Source: UBA9630 sp037137555
Lineage (GTDB): Bacteria; Patescibacteriota; Minisyncoccia; Moranbacterales; UBA2206
DNA: 64,000 nucleotides
Assembly (NCBI GenBank): GCA_037137555.1
Contig: JBAXKA010000002.1
Coordinates: 4,698 to 68,697 of the forward strand
Reading direction: 5' to 3'
Shown: piece after piece, positions 1 through 8,353 of the stretch
Layout: the number at the start of each line of letters is the position of its first letter
How positions within the stretch are numbered: the stretch's first letter is position 1
Notes under the pieces: model-generated
Databases searched by the model: none
What the model saw: the letters and a program-made list of their open reading frames with translations, nothing else
What the model was told of the DNA's origin: nothing
Program-made: the position numbers and the translations under genes

Positions 1-317
1 GTGAAATTTCCACGCCATGGGCATATTCCCAGTTAGATCAAGATTTAATTTTCATGAATGATTTTAATAGAAAAAATATCTCTCAAGCATTTATAAAAAA
101 TAACTGTTTATATAATGATTTTTCAATTATCGCTAAGAAAAAATATCCTGAAATTGAAACTCTGGAAAAAGCGTTGTTAACTTTTGGTGCAATAGGCACT
201 TCGATTAGTGGAAAAGGACCGACGGTTTTTGGAATTTTTTCCACAAAAAAAACCGCACTTCGAGCAAAAAATATTCTTAAAAAATATTACCCACAATTTT
301 TTATTGAGCTAGCTTGA
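1..317 (+). CDS. ispE: IspE-like GHMP kinase, C-terminal fragment (partial)
   Basis: This is the last ~105 codons of a gene that begins before the window; the reading frame is open from base 3. It resembles the C-terminal GHMP-kinase domain of 4-diphosphocytidyl-2-C-methyl-D-erythritol kinase, which phosphorylates CDP-ME in the MEP isoprenoid pathway. What is visible is the motif STPWAYSQLD near the left edge, as in the IspE family, and the glycine-rich motif SGKGPTVFGIF followed by the closing helix. An ATG at 54 lies inside this domain and is not the real start. Another GHMP kinase cannot be excluded because the ATP-binding N-terminus is outside the window. Confidence 0.66.
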   Translation, partial: EISTPWAYSQLDQDLIFMNDFNRKNISQAFIKNNCLYNDFSIIAKKKYPEIETLEKALLTFGAIGTSISGKGPTVFGIFSTKKTALRAKNILKKYYPQFFIELA

Positions 318-395
318 TGATGCGAATATTTGACACTACTATTAAACCTTGCTACCTTGGAATACTACCTAGAAAGCTAATTTTCATTTTTCCCT

Positions 396-1523
396 ATGAG
401 TCTGCCACCCCAAGAACAATTTCACAAATTTATTACGAATGCCAAAAATGTAATTATATTTATGCCTGATAATCCGGGTTTTGACGCTATCGGAAGTGCC
501 TGGGCGTTAAACTTTTTTCTGGAAAATAATAATATTCTTGCCACGATTGTTTCAATTAAGCCACTGGCTGAAAATAAATTCAATTTTCTTCCTCACCCAA
601 AAAACATTACTACTGAAATCTCTGGTGCACGAGAATTTGTTTTGTCTTTTGATACTAGTCGCAACAAAATTCTTGGCTTGCGTCAAGAAACAATTGGTAC
701 GGCTTTCAATGTTTATCTTACTCCAGAAAAAGGCTCGATTGATCCACGCGACTTTTCTTTTATTTTAGCCAAATTCAAATATGATTTAATTGTTGTTTTT
801 GACAGTCCAGATTTAGAAAGCCTGGGAAATCTTTATCTTAATAATTCTGACTTATTTTTTGAAGTGCCGGTAATTAATATTGATCATCATAGTAACAATG
901 AAAATTTTGGTCAGATTAATTTGGTTGATATTACAGCTTCATCTTGTGCGGAAATTCTAAAATCAAGTTTAGAAAATATTTCTCCTTCCAGTTTTGATAA
1001 AAATATTGCCACTTGTCTTATGACGGGAATTATTGGTGCAACTGGAAATTTTCAAAAGAAAAACACCACACCAAAAGCTCTTTTAGCAGCAGCTGATCTT
1101 ATGGATAAAGGCGCTGATCAACAAGGCATCGTTCGTTGGCTCTATAAAACACAGCCACTTGCTATATTAAAATTACTTGGGCGAGTTATGAGTAAGCTAA
1201 ATTGGGAAGAAAAAACTAAATTAGCTTGGGCCAATTTAACCTTAGAAGATTTTGTGCAAAGTCGAAATACACCAGAAAGCTTGCCAATAATTTTGGAAAA
1301 ATTACAAGAAAATTATAGCGATGGTCAAATTTTTATGCTCCTCTATAATGACACACCAGTTACCACATTGGCTTTTATCAGAATTAGTGATATTGAACTT
1401 TTACGAAAACTTGCAACACTTTTTAATGTCCCAACTCATGCTGAATTTTTGAAAATTAAATTACCCGAGAGCGATTTATCCTTGGTAGCAAAAATCATTC
1501 AAGATAAAATTGAAAATATCTAA
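396..1523 (+). CDS. DHH/DHHA1-family phosphoesterase (NrnA-like), divergent
   Basis: The family includes NrnA nano-RNase/pAp phosphatases, which hydrolyse short oligonucleotides or pAp using two metals. The DHH signature is intact (NIDHHS, Asp163-His164-His165), as is the middle motif VVFDSPDLESLG. Motif I, normally HxNPDGDAxGS, reads PDNPGFDAIGS here: the His and first Asp are lost while the last Asp and GS remain. The C-terminal DHHA1 half (from about residue 250) lacks the usual GGGH loop. At 375 residues the length suits NrnA. The altered motifs suggest changed metal binding or substrate, so I give a family call only. It is probably transcribed alone, with a hairpin terminator downstream. 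Confidence 0.72.
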   Translation: MSLPPQEQFHKFITNAKNVIIFMPDNPGFDAIGSAWALNFFLENNNILATIVSIKPLAENKFNFLPHPKNITTEISGAREFVLSFDTSRNKILGLRQETIGTAFNVYLTPEKGSIDPRDFSFILAKFKYDLIVVFDSPDLESLGNLYLNNSDLFFEVPVINIDHHSNNENFGQINLVDITASSCAEILKSSLENISPSSFDKNIATCLMTGIIGATGNFQKKNTTPKALLAAADLMDKGADQQGIVRWLYKTQPLAILKLLGRVMSKLNWEEKTKLAWANLTLEDFVQSRNTPESLPIILEKLQENYSDGQIFMLLYNDTPVTTLAFIRISDIELLRKLATLFNVPTHAEFLKIKLPESDLSLVAKIIQDKIENI

Positions 1524-1541
1524 ACACGAGAAGAATTTTTA

Positions 1542-1580
1542 AAAAACAAGCTTAAAAAAATTAGCTTGTTTTTTGTTTTT
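1542..1580 (+). terminator. Intrinsic terminator after the DHH phosphoesterase gene
   Basis: The arms AAAAACAAGCT (1542-1552) and AGCTTGTTTTT (1563-1573) form an 11-bp stem with a 10-nt A-rich loop, followed by a long T-rich tract. It sits 20 bases after the stop codon and just before the promoter of the next gene. Confidence 0.8.
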
Positions 1581-1588
1581 TGTTTTCA

Positions 1589-1597
1589 TGCTAAAAT
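1589..1597 (+). promoter_or_regulatory. Extended -10 promoter (TGCTAAAAT) for the double PilB gene
   Basis: The sequence TGC-TAAAAT matches the TGCTAnnnT element found before many genes in this window. No good -35 is visible because the upstream bases are the T-tract of the preceding terminator. The predicted start of transcription is about 47 bases before the ATG at 1651. Confidence 0.5.
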
Positions 1598-1650
1598 AAA
1601 AATAAAGTTATTAAAAATAAAATTTGCGTAGTTAATGAGTCTAAAAAAAT

Positions 1651-4600
1651 ATGATAAAAATTACAAAGAAGGCCACTGGAACAGAAGAAGAAAAAAAAGC
1701 TATTTCCAATAAATTAGTTGCGAATGTGCAACATCACTCAGAAGAAGAAGAGACATCTAAATTTGCTGACACGCTTGAATTGCCTTATATTGACACCAAT
1801 ATCGTGCCTATTTCTGTTGATAGCTTGAAATTATTAACCGAACAAGATGCACGAAAATTTAGCATAGCCACTATTCAAAGAAAGGGCAAACTCGTGACAG
1901 TTGTTGCGACTGATCCAACAAAAGAAGCTACAAAAGAATTTCTCAAAAATTTTTCTGAAAAGTTAGGAGTAAAAATAAAACTCTTTGTTATTTCTCACTA
2001 CAACTTTGAAAAAGTTTTAGAAAAATATAAAAAGATTATTTTTTCTGAAGTTCTTGATCAATTAAATTTAACTATTTCTGACAAAGATTTAAGTGCGTTT
2101 GAAGTGGCTCTTAAAAATTTAGTCACGCTCAAAGAAAGAGTCAAAGAAATGCCTATAACCGAGGTAATGAATATTATGATGGCCGGAGCATACACACTCG
2201 GAGCATCTGATGTGCATATTGAGCCGGGAGAAAACGAATTCCGCTTGCGTTATCGTATTGACGGTGTTTTGCAAGATGTGGCTTTTTTTCCATTAAATAT
2301 CCATAAAAGAATTGCCACCAGAATTAAAATGATGTCTGGCATGAAACTTAATCTAGCCGATATGGCCCAAGACGGAACATTTGAAGTTAATTTGGCGGAC
2401 AAAAAAATTGCCATTCGTGCATCTTCTATTCCTGGCAGTTTTGGCGAATCAATTGTAATGCGACTTCTTGATCCTGATTCAATTAAAGTTAATATTGAAC
2501 AGTTGGGCTTGCAAGGCCTTGCTTATGAAATAATTCAAAGACAAATTGAAGCCCCTAATGGCATGATTCTCACAACAGGACCAACTGGCAGTGGAAAAAC
2601 AACAACACTTTACGCCATCATCAATAAATTAAATACGCCGGACAAAAAAATTATTACGATTGAAGATCCGATTGAGTATCAACTAAAAGGCGTTTCTCAA
2701 ACTCAAATCGAAAGATCGCGTGGTTATACTTTTGCTACTGGTCTGCGGGCAATTGTGCGACAAGATCCAGATATTATTTTGGTTGGTGAAATTCGTGATG
2801 ATGAAACTGCTGACATTGCTATTAATTCTGCCCTCACTGGTCATCTCGTGCTTTCCACCTTTCACACAAATAGTGCGATCGCTTCCATTCCTCGTCTCGT
2901 TGAAATGGGTGTTAAACCATCTTTTATTGCACCAGCCGTTAATGCCATTATTGGACAACGCTTAGTGCGAAAACTCTGTGACTGCAAAGAAGAATATATA
3001 CCAGCCAAAGAAACCACCGACTCATTAAAAAAAGTATTATCCATTATTTCTCCCCGAGCTAAAGTAGATATTCCTAAAAATATTGAAAAACTTTATCGAC
3101 CAAAAGGCTGTCTCAAATGTGGCAATACCGGCTATAAAGGTCGTATGGGAATTTTTGAAGTATTAACGCTCAGTCCCGAAACAGAAAAATTAATTCTTGA
3201 TTTAGCTGGAGAAACAGAAATCACAATGGCCGTTCTGGAAGAAGGTATGGTGACAATGCTTCAAGATGGAATCCTAAAAGCTGTTACGGGCATCACTTCA
3301 ATCGACGAAGTAAAAAAAGTGACCGGTCAAGGAGAATTTTTAGAAAATATCTATGAAAAATTAATGTCTCAATTGTTGGGAAGTAGCTTGCCCATTAAAA
3401 AAGAATTTTATACTAAAACAGAAGCTTGCGTAAATGATTTTTCCAAAATGCAAACACTTTTAACGGGAACAAAAATCACCGATACCATAAAAATTATTTT
3501 TTCCGCCGCTCAAATTCTTGGTGTTGGAGATATTCATATTGAACCGGAAAAGGAAAGTGTTAAGATTCGTTTTCGTATTGATGGAATTTTGCAAACAGTC
3601 GCTTCACTTCCACTCACGGAATATACAACTTTTCTAGGACAAATTAAATTGCTCAGTGGTGTAAAAACAGAGGCGAGACAAGGCGTCATTGATAGTCGTT
3701 TTAGTATTAGTTTTGATGAAGAGTTAGTTGAATTAAAAGAAAAATCAGTTGACATTCGTGTTTCAATTATTCTTGGTGGTTTTGGTGAAACAGTTGTAAT
3801 GCGACTACTCAGTAAATCTTCTGTGGAATTAAACTTGGACAAGCTGGGCATCAGAAAACAAAATCTGGAAAAAATTAAACGAGAAGTTTCAAAACCCAAT
3901 GGTGTGGTTTTAAATACCGGACCAACTGGTAGTGGAAAAACGACAACGCTCTATGCTATTTTAAATTTAATTAAAAATCCAGAAATAAAAATCATCACCG
4001 TGGAAGATCCAATTGAATATCAAATGGAAGGAATTTTGCAAACTCCTGTTAGTGAAAAAGATGGTTATACTTTTTCCACAGCTCTTCGGGCTCTGCTTCG
4101 TCAAAATCCAGATATTATGATGATTGGTGAAATCCGCGATAATGAAACGGCGCTAATTGCTGTTCAAGCAGCGCTAACTGGTCATCTTGTGCTTTCTACT
4201 TTGCATACCAATAATGCTTCTGGCGCAGTTGCCAGAATGCTCAATATGGGCGTGAAACCGGAAGATATTGTCTCTGGTGTTAATGCTTTTATCGCACAAC
4301 GACTTGTGCGCACTCTTTGTGATTGCAAAACAAAAATTGCTCCCACTGAAGAAGAAAAACAAAAAATCGAAACAGTCCTAAAAACTATTAGTCCAAAAAC
4401 ACAAGTTGAAATTCCGCAATTAACCGAAATATATAAACCCAATGGCTGTGATAAATGCAATCACATTGGCTATAAGGGTCGCACAACAATTAGTGAAATA
4501 TTTTTGCTCTCGCGTGAAATTCAAGAAGCAATTATGCGTGGAGCTATTACTTCAGAACTTAATCAAAAAGCCATGGAAGAAGGCATGATCACAATGCCAC

Positions 4601-4671
4601 AAGATGGAATTTTGAAAGTGTTGGAAGGTGAAACAACATTAGAAGAGGTGGAGCGAGTAACCGAAATTTAG
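1651..4671 (+). CDS. Tandem double PilB/GspE-type secretion ATPase
   Basis: PilB/GspE ATPases form hexamers that drive type IV pilus or type II secretion assembly from the cytoplasm. This 1006-residue protein carries the machinery twice. Residues ~40-140 resemble the MshEN/GspE N-terminal domain. Module 1 (~150-575) has Walker A GPTGSGKT at 310-317, an Asp-box EDPIEYQ, a Walker B region DPDIILVGEIRD, a His-box TGHLVLSTFHTN, and a zinc site from CDC plus CLKC. Module 2 (~630-1006) repeats all of these: GPTGSGKT at 757-764, EDPIEYQ, NPDIMMIGEIRD, TGHLVLSTLHTN, CDC and CDKC. Both modules look catalytically complete. Normal family members are about 550-600 residues with one module. No stop or frame change separates the halves. 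Other pilus genes are not in the window. Confidence 0.9.
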   Translation: MIKITKKATGTEEEKKAISNKLVANVQHHSEEEETSKFADTLELPYIDTNIVPISVDSLKLLTEQDARKFSIATIQRKGKLVTVVATDPTKEATKEFLKNFSEKLGVKIKLFVISHYNFEKVLEKYKKIIFSEVLDQLNLTISDKDLSAFEVALKNLVTLKERVKEMPITEVMNIMMAGAYTLGASDVHIEPGENEFRLRYRIDGVLQDVAFFPLNIHKRIATRIKMMSGMKLNLADMAQDGTFEVNLADKKIAIRASSIPGSFGESIVMRLLDPDSIKVNIEQLGLQGLAYEIIQRQIEAPNGMILTTGPTGSGKTTTLYAIINKLNTPDKKIITIEDPIEYQLKGVSQTQIERSRGYTFATGLRAIVRQDPDIILVGEIRDDETADIAINSALTGHLVLSTFHTNSAIASIPRLVEMGVKPSFIAPAVNAIIGQRLVRKLCDCKEEYIPAKETTDSLKKVLSIISPRAKVDIPKNIEKLYRPKGCLKCGNTGYKGRMGIFEVLTLSPETEKLILDLAGETEITMAVLEEGMVTMLQDGILKAVTGITSIDEVKKVTGQGEFLENIYEKLMSQLLGSSLPIKKEFYTKTEACVNDFSKMQTLLTGTKITDTIKIIFSAAQILGVGDIHIEPEKESVKIRFRIDGILQTVASLPLTEYTTFLGQIKLLSGVKTEARQGVIDSRFSISFDEELVELKEKSVDIRVSIILGGFGETVVMRLLSKSSVELNLDKLGIRKQNLEKIKREVSKPNGVVLNTGPTGSGKTTTLYAILNLIKNPEIKIITVEDPIEYQMEGILQTPVSEKDGYTFSTALRALLRQNPDIMMIGEIRDNETALIAVQAALTGHLVLSTLHTNNASGAVARMLNMGVKPEDIVSGVNAFIAQRLVRTLCDCKTKIAPTEEEKQKIETVLKTISPKTQVEIPQLTEIYKPNGCDKCNHIGYKGRTTISEIFLLSREIQEAIMRGAITSELNQKAMEEGMITMPQDGILKVLEGETTLEEVERVTEI

Positions 4672-4870
4672 TAATAATCTGCAGGCAAAACTCTCGAACT
4701 AGGAGCCCAAGAAAAGGAACTGTATCGAGGAATAACTCAGCCAATTTGCTAAGAGCAAACTAACCATTTTACCCATGTCTTGAAAAAAGTTCCCCATATT
4801 GATGACAAAAGATAGAAGTCACCAATTGCCTGCAATTTACTGCTAGCCACTGTTTTTTAATAAAAATAAT
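4672..4870 (+). ncRNA. Intergenic stretch with nested base-pairing, possible small structured RNA
   Basis: This gap before ruvB has nested complementary segments: GCAGGCAA (4681-4688) with TTGCCTGC (4826-4833), GGAACT (4716-4721) with AGTTCC (4788-4793), and a hairpin TTTGCT/AGCAAA (4745-4759). A TTTTTT run follows at 4853-4858. The nesting suggests a folded transcript of about 170 nt, but no known RNA family could be recognised and no clear promoter was found. Chance pairing in AT-rich DNA is possible. Confidence 0.28.
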
Positions 4871-4923
4871 AAAACACTGACTTGTCAATCTAGCATGTCC
4901 TTGGAGTTTTGTCAAATCAGGTA

Positions 4924-4929
4924 TATACT
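4924..4929 (+). promoter_or_regulatory. -10 element of ruvB placing transcription start at the ATG
   Basis: TATACT ends seven bases before the ATG at 4937, so the transcript would begin at or next to the start codon. A weak -35 (TTGGAG) lies 17 bases upstream. The short distance supports a leaderless mRNA and supports 4937 as the start rather than the in-frame ATG at 4895, which lies upstream of this promoter. Confidence 0.45.
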
Positions 4930-4936
4930 GTTTTTA

Positions 4937-5935
4937 ATGATTACAAACTCCCACGAACAAATTGAAGACTTGAATCTAGACAATACTTTGCGTCCGCAAA
5001 GCTTTTTGGAATATGTTGGACAAGAGAAAGTTAAAAAAAATCTGGATATTCTTATTCAAGCTGCCAAAAAAAGACAAGAACAAATTGAACATGTTCTATT
5101 ATATGGTCCGGCCGGATTAGGCAAAACAACGCTGGCTAATATTATCGCCAAAGAATTGGGCGTAAGCATTAAAACGACTTCTGGTCCAGCGATTGAAAGA
5201 GTTGGTGATTTTGGATCCATTCTCACAAATTTGCAAGACGGCGATATTCTTTTTATTGATGAAATTCATCGCTTAAATAAATCCATCGAGGAAGTGCTTT
5301 ATCCGGCCATGGAAGATTTTAAATTAGATATTGTTATTGGCAAAGGTCCATCAGCACGCACCATTCAATTGGATTTGCCAAAATTTACCCTGATTGGAGC
5401 AACCACAAAACTGGGATCACTTTCCAATCCACTGCGAAATCGTTTTGGTGCCATTCATCGTTTGGAATTTTATGAAACTGGTGAAATAGAAAGAATTTTG
5501 CGTCGTTCCGGAAAAATTTTAGCCGTGCCCGTTGAAGACACAGGACTTTCTGAAATTGCTAAATGTGCCAGATGCACACCTCGCGTTGCTAATCGTCTTT
5601 TGAAACGAGTGCGGGATTTTTCTCAAATAAAAAATTACACCACAATTGATAGCGTCCGTGCCAGAGAAGCTTTGGAAATGATTGATGTTGATGAGTTGGG
5701 ACTTGAACCGGCCGATAAACATATATTGCGCACGATTATTGAAAAATTCGGTGGCGGTCCAGTGGGACTTTCCACTGTTGCCGCTGCTACTTCGGAAGAA
5801 ATAAAAACCATCGAAGATGTTTATGAGCCTTATCTTTTGCAAATCGGTTTTCTCACTCGCACTCCACGCGGAAGAGTTGCCACTGAATCGGCTTATAAAC
5901 ATTTGGGCATTAAATTTCCAGACAAGGTGGTTTGA
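4937..5935 (+). CDS. ruvB: Holliday junction branch-migration ATPase RuvB
   Basis: RuvB is the AAA+ motor that moves Holliday junctions in concert with RuvA and RuvC during recombinational repair. The 332-residue product begins with the typical RPQSFLEYVGQ segment. It has Walker A GPAGLGKT (57-64), Walker B ILFIDEIHRL, sensor 1 LIGATTKLG, the arginine-finger region NPLRNRFG, and the C-terminal winged helix ending GFLTRTPRGRVAT. I chose the start at 4937 because family N-termini align there and the -10 element is immediately upstream. ruvC is about 6 kb downstream on the same strand; ruvA is not in the window. Confidence 0.96.
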   Translation: MITNSHEQIEDLNLDNTLRPQSFLEYVGQEKVKKNLDILIQAAKKRQEQIEHVLLYGPAGLGKTTLANIIAKELGVSIKTTSGPAIERVGDFGSILTNLQDGDILFIDEIHRLNKSIEEVLYPAMEDFKLDIVIGKGPSARTIQLDLPKFTLIGATTKLGSLSNPLRNRFGAIHRLEFYETGEIERILRRSGKILAVPVEDTGLSEIAKCARCTPRVANRLLKRVRDFSQIKNYTTIDSVRAREALEMIDVDELGLEPADKHILRTIIEKFGGGPVGLSTVAAATSEEIKTIEDVYEPYLLQIGFLTRTPRGRVATESAYKHLGIKFPDKVV

Positions 5936-5976
5936 ATTTTATTTATTTTAATTTAATTTTTTTATATTATCTATTT

Positions 5977-6216
5977 ATGCTTGTCATTGTCATTGGTCTT
6001 TATGCTTTATTTGTTTTTAGCTTCATTTTAGTTTCTTTTTTTGTCGCCTATCATCTTGTCAAATTTTCAATCAATCAAAAATTTAGTCGCACTTTTGTTT
6101 TGCTTTTCCTAGTTGTTTCATTTTTCCTATTACTTTCCAATTTAGTTTTATTTTTTGCAGTTGATTGGAATGCAACTATCGCCAATTTTATTCCTAATAA
6201 TTTCACTACTTTTTAA
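5977..6216 (+). CDS. Small integral membrane protein, unassigned
   Basis: I do not recognise the family. The product of about 80 residues is very hydrophobic, with two to three predicted membrane helices (MLVIVIGLYALFVFSFILV at the start and a second stretch around residues 40-65). The ATG at 5977 is favoured because TATTAT lies six bases before it, the leaderless spacing seen elsewhere in the window; the open frame continues upstream to a TTG overlapping the end of ruvB. It is followed two bases later by the PH-domain membrane protein and is probably co-transcribed with it. Confidence 0.55.
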   Translation: MLVIVIGLYALFVFSFILVSFFVAYHLVKFSINQKFSRTFVLLFLVVSFFLLLSNLVLFFAVDWNATIANFIPNNFTTF

Positions 6217-6218
6217 TT

Positions 6219-6806
6219 ATGCAAACTTTCAATCAATTTCATTTTAAAGGACAAAAGGACGGCGAAGAAATATTATTAGTCGTGCACAGGCATTGGTTTG
6301 ATATTTTAAGCCAATTTTTTATTATCCTGATGATGCTTATTTTGCTTTTTAGTAGCCTAATTTTTGCCTCACCAATTTTAGATTTTTTCAATGGCAATGT
6401 CAGTATAAATTTTTTACTTTTTGCAGAAAATATTTTTTTTATTTTTATCTGGCTCTTTTTTTTCATCATTTGGATTGATTATTATTTTGATGTATGGATT
6501 GTGACAAATGAACGAATTGTTAATATTGAACAGTTTGGTCTTTTTTCTCGCGATGTCAGCGAATTAGAATTAGAAAATGTGCAAGATATAACTGTGGAAG
6601 TTTTGGGAATTATTCCAACTTTTCTTAACTATGGCCATCTCTATGTGCAAACGGCTGCTGAAAAAGAACGCTTTGTTTTTAAACATGTGCCAAATCCTTA
6701 TACGATTAAAGATCTTGTGATGAACTTGCAAAAAAGCTATGAAAAAAAAGAAGCTAGCGATCTTGGTGCAGTCATTCGCAAAGAAATTCATGATGAATTG
6801 AATTAG
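6219..6806 (+). CDS. Membrane protein with bacterial PH domain (YdbS/bPH2-like)
   Basis: The 195-residue protein has an N-terminal amphipathic part, two membrane helices (about residues 28-52 and 68-88), and a C-terminal soluble domain starting DYYFDVWIVTNERIV. That pattern, together with the following GLFSRDVSELELENVQDI, is typical of bacterial pleckstrin-homology domain proteins, whose biochemical role is mostly unknown (membrane or lipid association is inferred). It begins two bases after the small membrane protein. The tail is charged and probably cytoplasmic. There is no sign of truncation. Confidence 0.75.
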   Translation: MQTFNQFHFKGQKDGEEILLVVHRHWFDILSQFFIILMMLILLFSSLIFASPILDFFNGNVSINFLLFAENIFFIFIWLFFFIIWIDYYFDVWIVTNERIVNIEQFGLFSRDVSELELENVQDITVEVLGIIPTFLNYGHLYVQTAAEKERFVFKHVPNPYTIKDLVMNLQKSYEKKEASDLGAVIRKEIHDELN

Positions 6807-6831
6807 TTAGTTTTAAAACTAATTATAATAT

Positions 6832-6840
6832 GCTATGCTT
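6832..6840 (+). promoter_or_regulatory. Extended -10 promoter (TGCTATGCT) for the restriction-modification pair
   Basis: TGC-TATGCT lies 33 bases before the ATG at 6874 and matches the window-wide TGCTAnnnT element. The -35 position holds TTTTAA, a weak match. Confidence 0.45.
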
Positions 6841-6873
6841 TAAAATAGTGGTTTAATTTTTACGAAACTAATA

Positions 6874-7473
6874 ATGAAAAATGAGATAAAAAACATTGAA
6901 AATGACTTAGAATTTGTAAGAAATATCTATTTTAAACTTTTAGCTATTTTGCCAAGTTTTAACATTACTGATAGCAAGATATTGCCATATGGATTAAAGG
7001 CACACACAAGATCCGTGAGCTGGTTAGTTGAGCAAGTTATTACACAGCAAACAAAATATAATGCAAAAAAACTTGGCATTGATGATGTCAATTTTGATTT
7101 TCCTGACACTTCCTTGCATGATTGTGAAATAATTGTAGGTGGGAAAAGTTATTTTGTTAATATAAAAACCCACAATATAGTGGGGAAAGAAAATAAAAAT
7201 GATATTTCTGCAGTAGAAAAACTTTATTTTCAATATAGTGTCAATATGAATTACACGATAATTTACGCCTGCTTTGGTATTAAATTTGAAAATATAAATA
7301 TAAGCTTCGTTAAGGATTATTTGGAAATTTTTTCACCACAATTTTTGCCAATCTATATAAATCCAAGAAATGATAAAATTCAAGCAACTTACAGGCATGA
7401 TCAAATCCATAGAACACGAGAAGAATTTTTAAGAATGCTCCGAGAAAAATCAAAAAGTATTATTTTAAAATAA
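6874..7473 (+). CDS. Putative type II restriction endonuclease
   Basis: The assignment rests mainly on context: the gene ends four bases before a beta-class DNA methyltransferase on the same strand, and the protein (199 residues) has the size of a type II enzyme. In the sequence, FPD (Asp78), Asp83 and the strand-like YFVNIKTH (Asn96-Ile-Lys98) are arranged like a PD-(D/E)xK nuclease core, but the usual acidic residue before xK is Asn. Either this is an unusual active site or the catalytic residues are elsewhere. The C-terminal part contains RHDQIHRTREEF, which could contact DNA. I do not know the recognition site. Confidence 0.6.
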   Translation: MKNEIKNIENDLEFVRNIYFKLLAILPSFNITDSKILPYGLKAHTRSVSWLVEQVITQQTKYNAKKLGIDDVNFDFPDTSLHDCEIIVGGKSYFVNIKTHNIVGKENKNDISAVEKLYFQYSVNMNYTIIYACFGIKFENINISFVKDYLEIFSPQFLPIYINPRNDKIQATYRHDQIHRTREEFLRMLREKSKSIILK

Positions 7474-7477
7474 AATT

Positions 7478-8311
7478 ATGAATAAAATTTTTAATGAAGA
7501 TGTTTTGCTGGGAATAGATAAAATTAGTGATAATTCCATTGATTTGATATTGACCGATCCGCCATATTGTCTAGGAAAGGATTATGGCAATGACTCGGAT
7601 CAGAAATCGTCAGAGGATTATTTAAATTGGACGTATCAATGGATTGATGCGGTTTTGCCAAAGTTAAAAAAAACTGGCAGTTTTTACATTTTTTTAAGCT
7701 GGCAATATTCTCCAGAAATTTTTGTTTACCTAAAAAAGAAAATTAGAATGGCTAATGAAATCATCTGGGATAGGCGAGTTCCGAGCATGGGAGGCTCTAC
7801 TAGAAAGTTTTCTTCCGTGCATGATAATATAGGATTTTTTGTAAAAAGCAATGATTATTATTTTGACATTGATAGTATAAGAATTCCATATGATGCTGAA
7901 ACTAAGAAAGCAAGAACGAGATCGATTTTTGTTGGCAAAAAATGGTTAGAGATTGGTTACAATCCAAAAGATTTATGGAGCACTTCTAGGATACATGCAC
8001 AAGCACCAGAAAGAGAAAAACACCCAACACAAAAACCACTAGAAATAATCGAACGCATGGTAAAAGCAAGTTGTCCTAAGAATGGCATCGTGCTAGATCC
8101 ATTTATGGGGACAGGGACAACGGCTATTGCTTGCTTGGCAAATGACAGACAATATGTTGGATTTGAAATAAATAAGGATTATCATAAATTAATATTAAAT
8201 AGAATTAAAAAGTATAATAGTTGTCCTACATTATTCAACCAACAAACTCAAGAGCTAATTAGTTTAGTTAAAAATGTTCAATGTCAACCACATCACTTAT
8301 CACTAAACTAA
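7478..8311 (+). CDS. Beta-class DNA methyltransferase of a type II R-M system
   Basis: The enzyme would methylate adenine N6 or cytosine N4 in the site cut by the upstream nuclease, protecting host DNA. Motif order is IV first (TDPPYCLG, Asp27-Tyr30), then a variable target-recognition region, then HPTQKP (motif X-like), then the AdoMet-binding motif I LDPFMGTGTT (206-215) and YVGFEINKDY. That order defines the beta class. DPPY is commoner in N6-adenine enzymes, but N4-cytosine specificity cannot be excluded. The 277-residue length is full size. The nuclease gene precedes the methylase with a 4-base gap, so the pair is probably one transcript. Confidence 0.88.
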   Translation: MNKIFNEDVLLGIDKISDNSIDLILTDPPYCLGKDYGNDSDQKSSEDYLNWTYQWIDAVLPKLKKTGSFYIFLSWQYSPEIFVYLKKKIRMANEIIWDRRVPSMGGSTRKFSSVHDNIGFFVKSNDYYFDIDSIRIPYDAETKKARTRSIFVGKKWLEIGYNPKDLWSTSRIHAQAPEREKHPTQKPLEIIERMVKASCPKNGIVLDPFMGTGTTAIACLANDRQYVGFEINKDYHKLILNRIKKYNSCPTLFNQQTQELISLVKNVQCQPHHLSLN

Positions 8312-8332
8312 AAAAGATATTTCTTTTTTTAA
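8310..8332 (+). terminator. Intrinsic terminator after the methyltransferase gene
   Basis: AAAAAAGA (8310-8317) pairs with TCTTTTTT (8322-8329) around the loop TATT, with the T-run forming the 3' arm. It overlaps the methyltransferase stop codon. Confidence 0.55.
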
Positions 8333-8353
8333 GTTTCTCATAAAAAACAAAAA

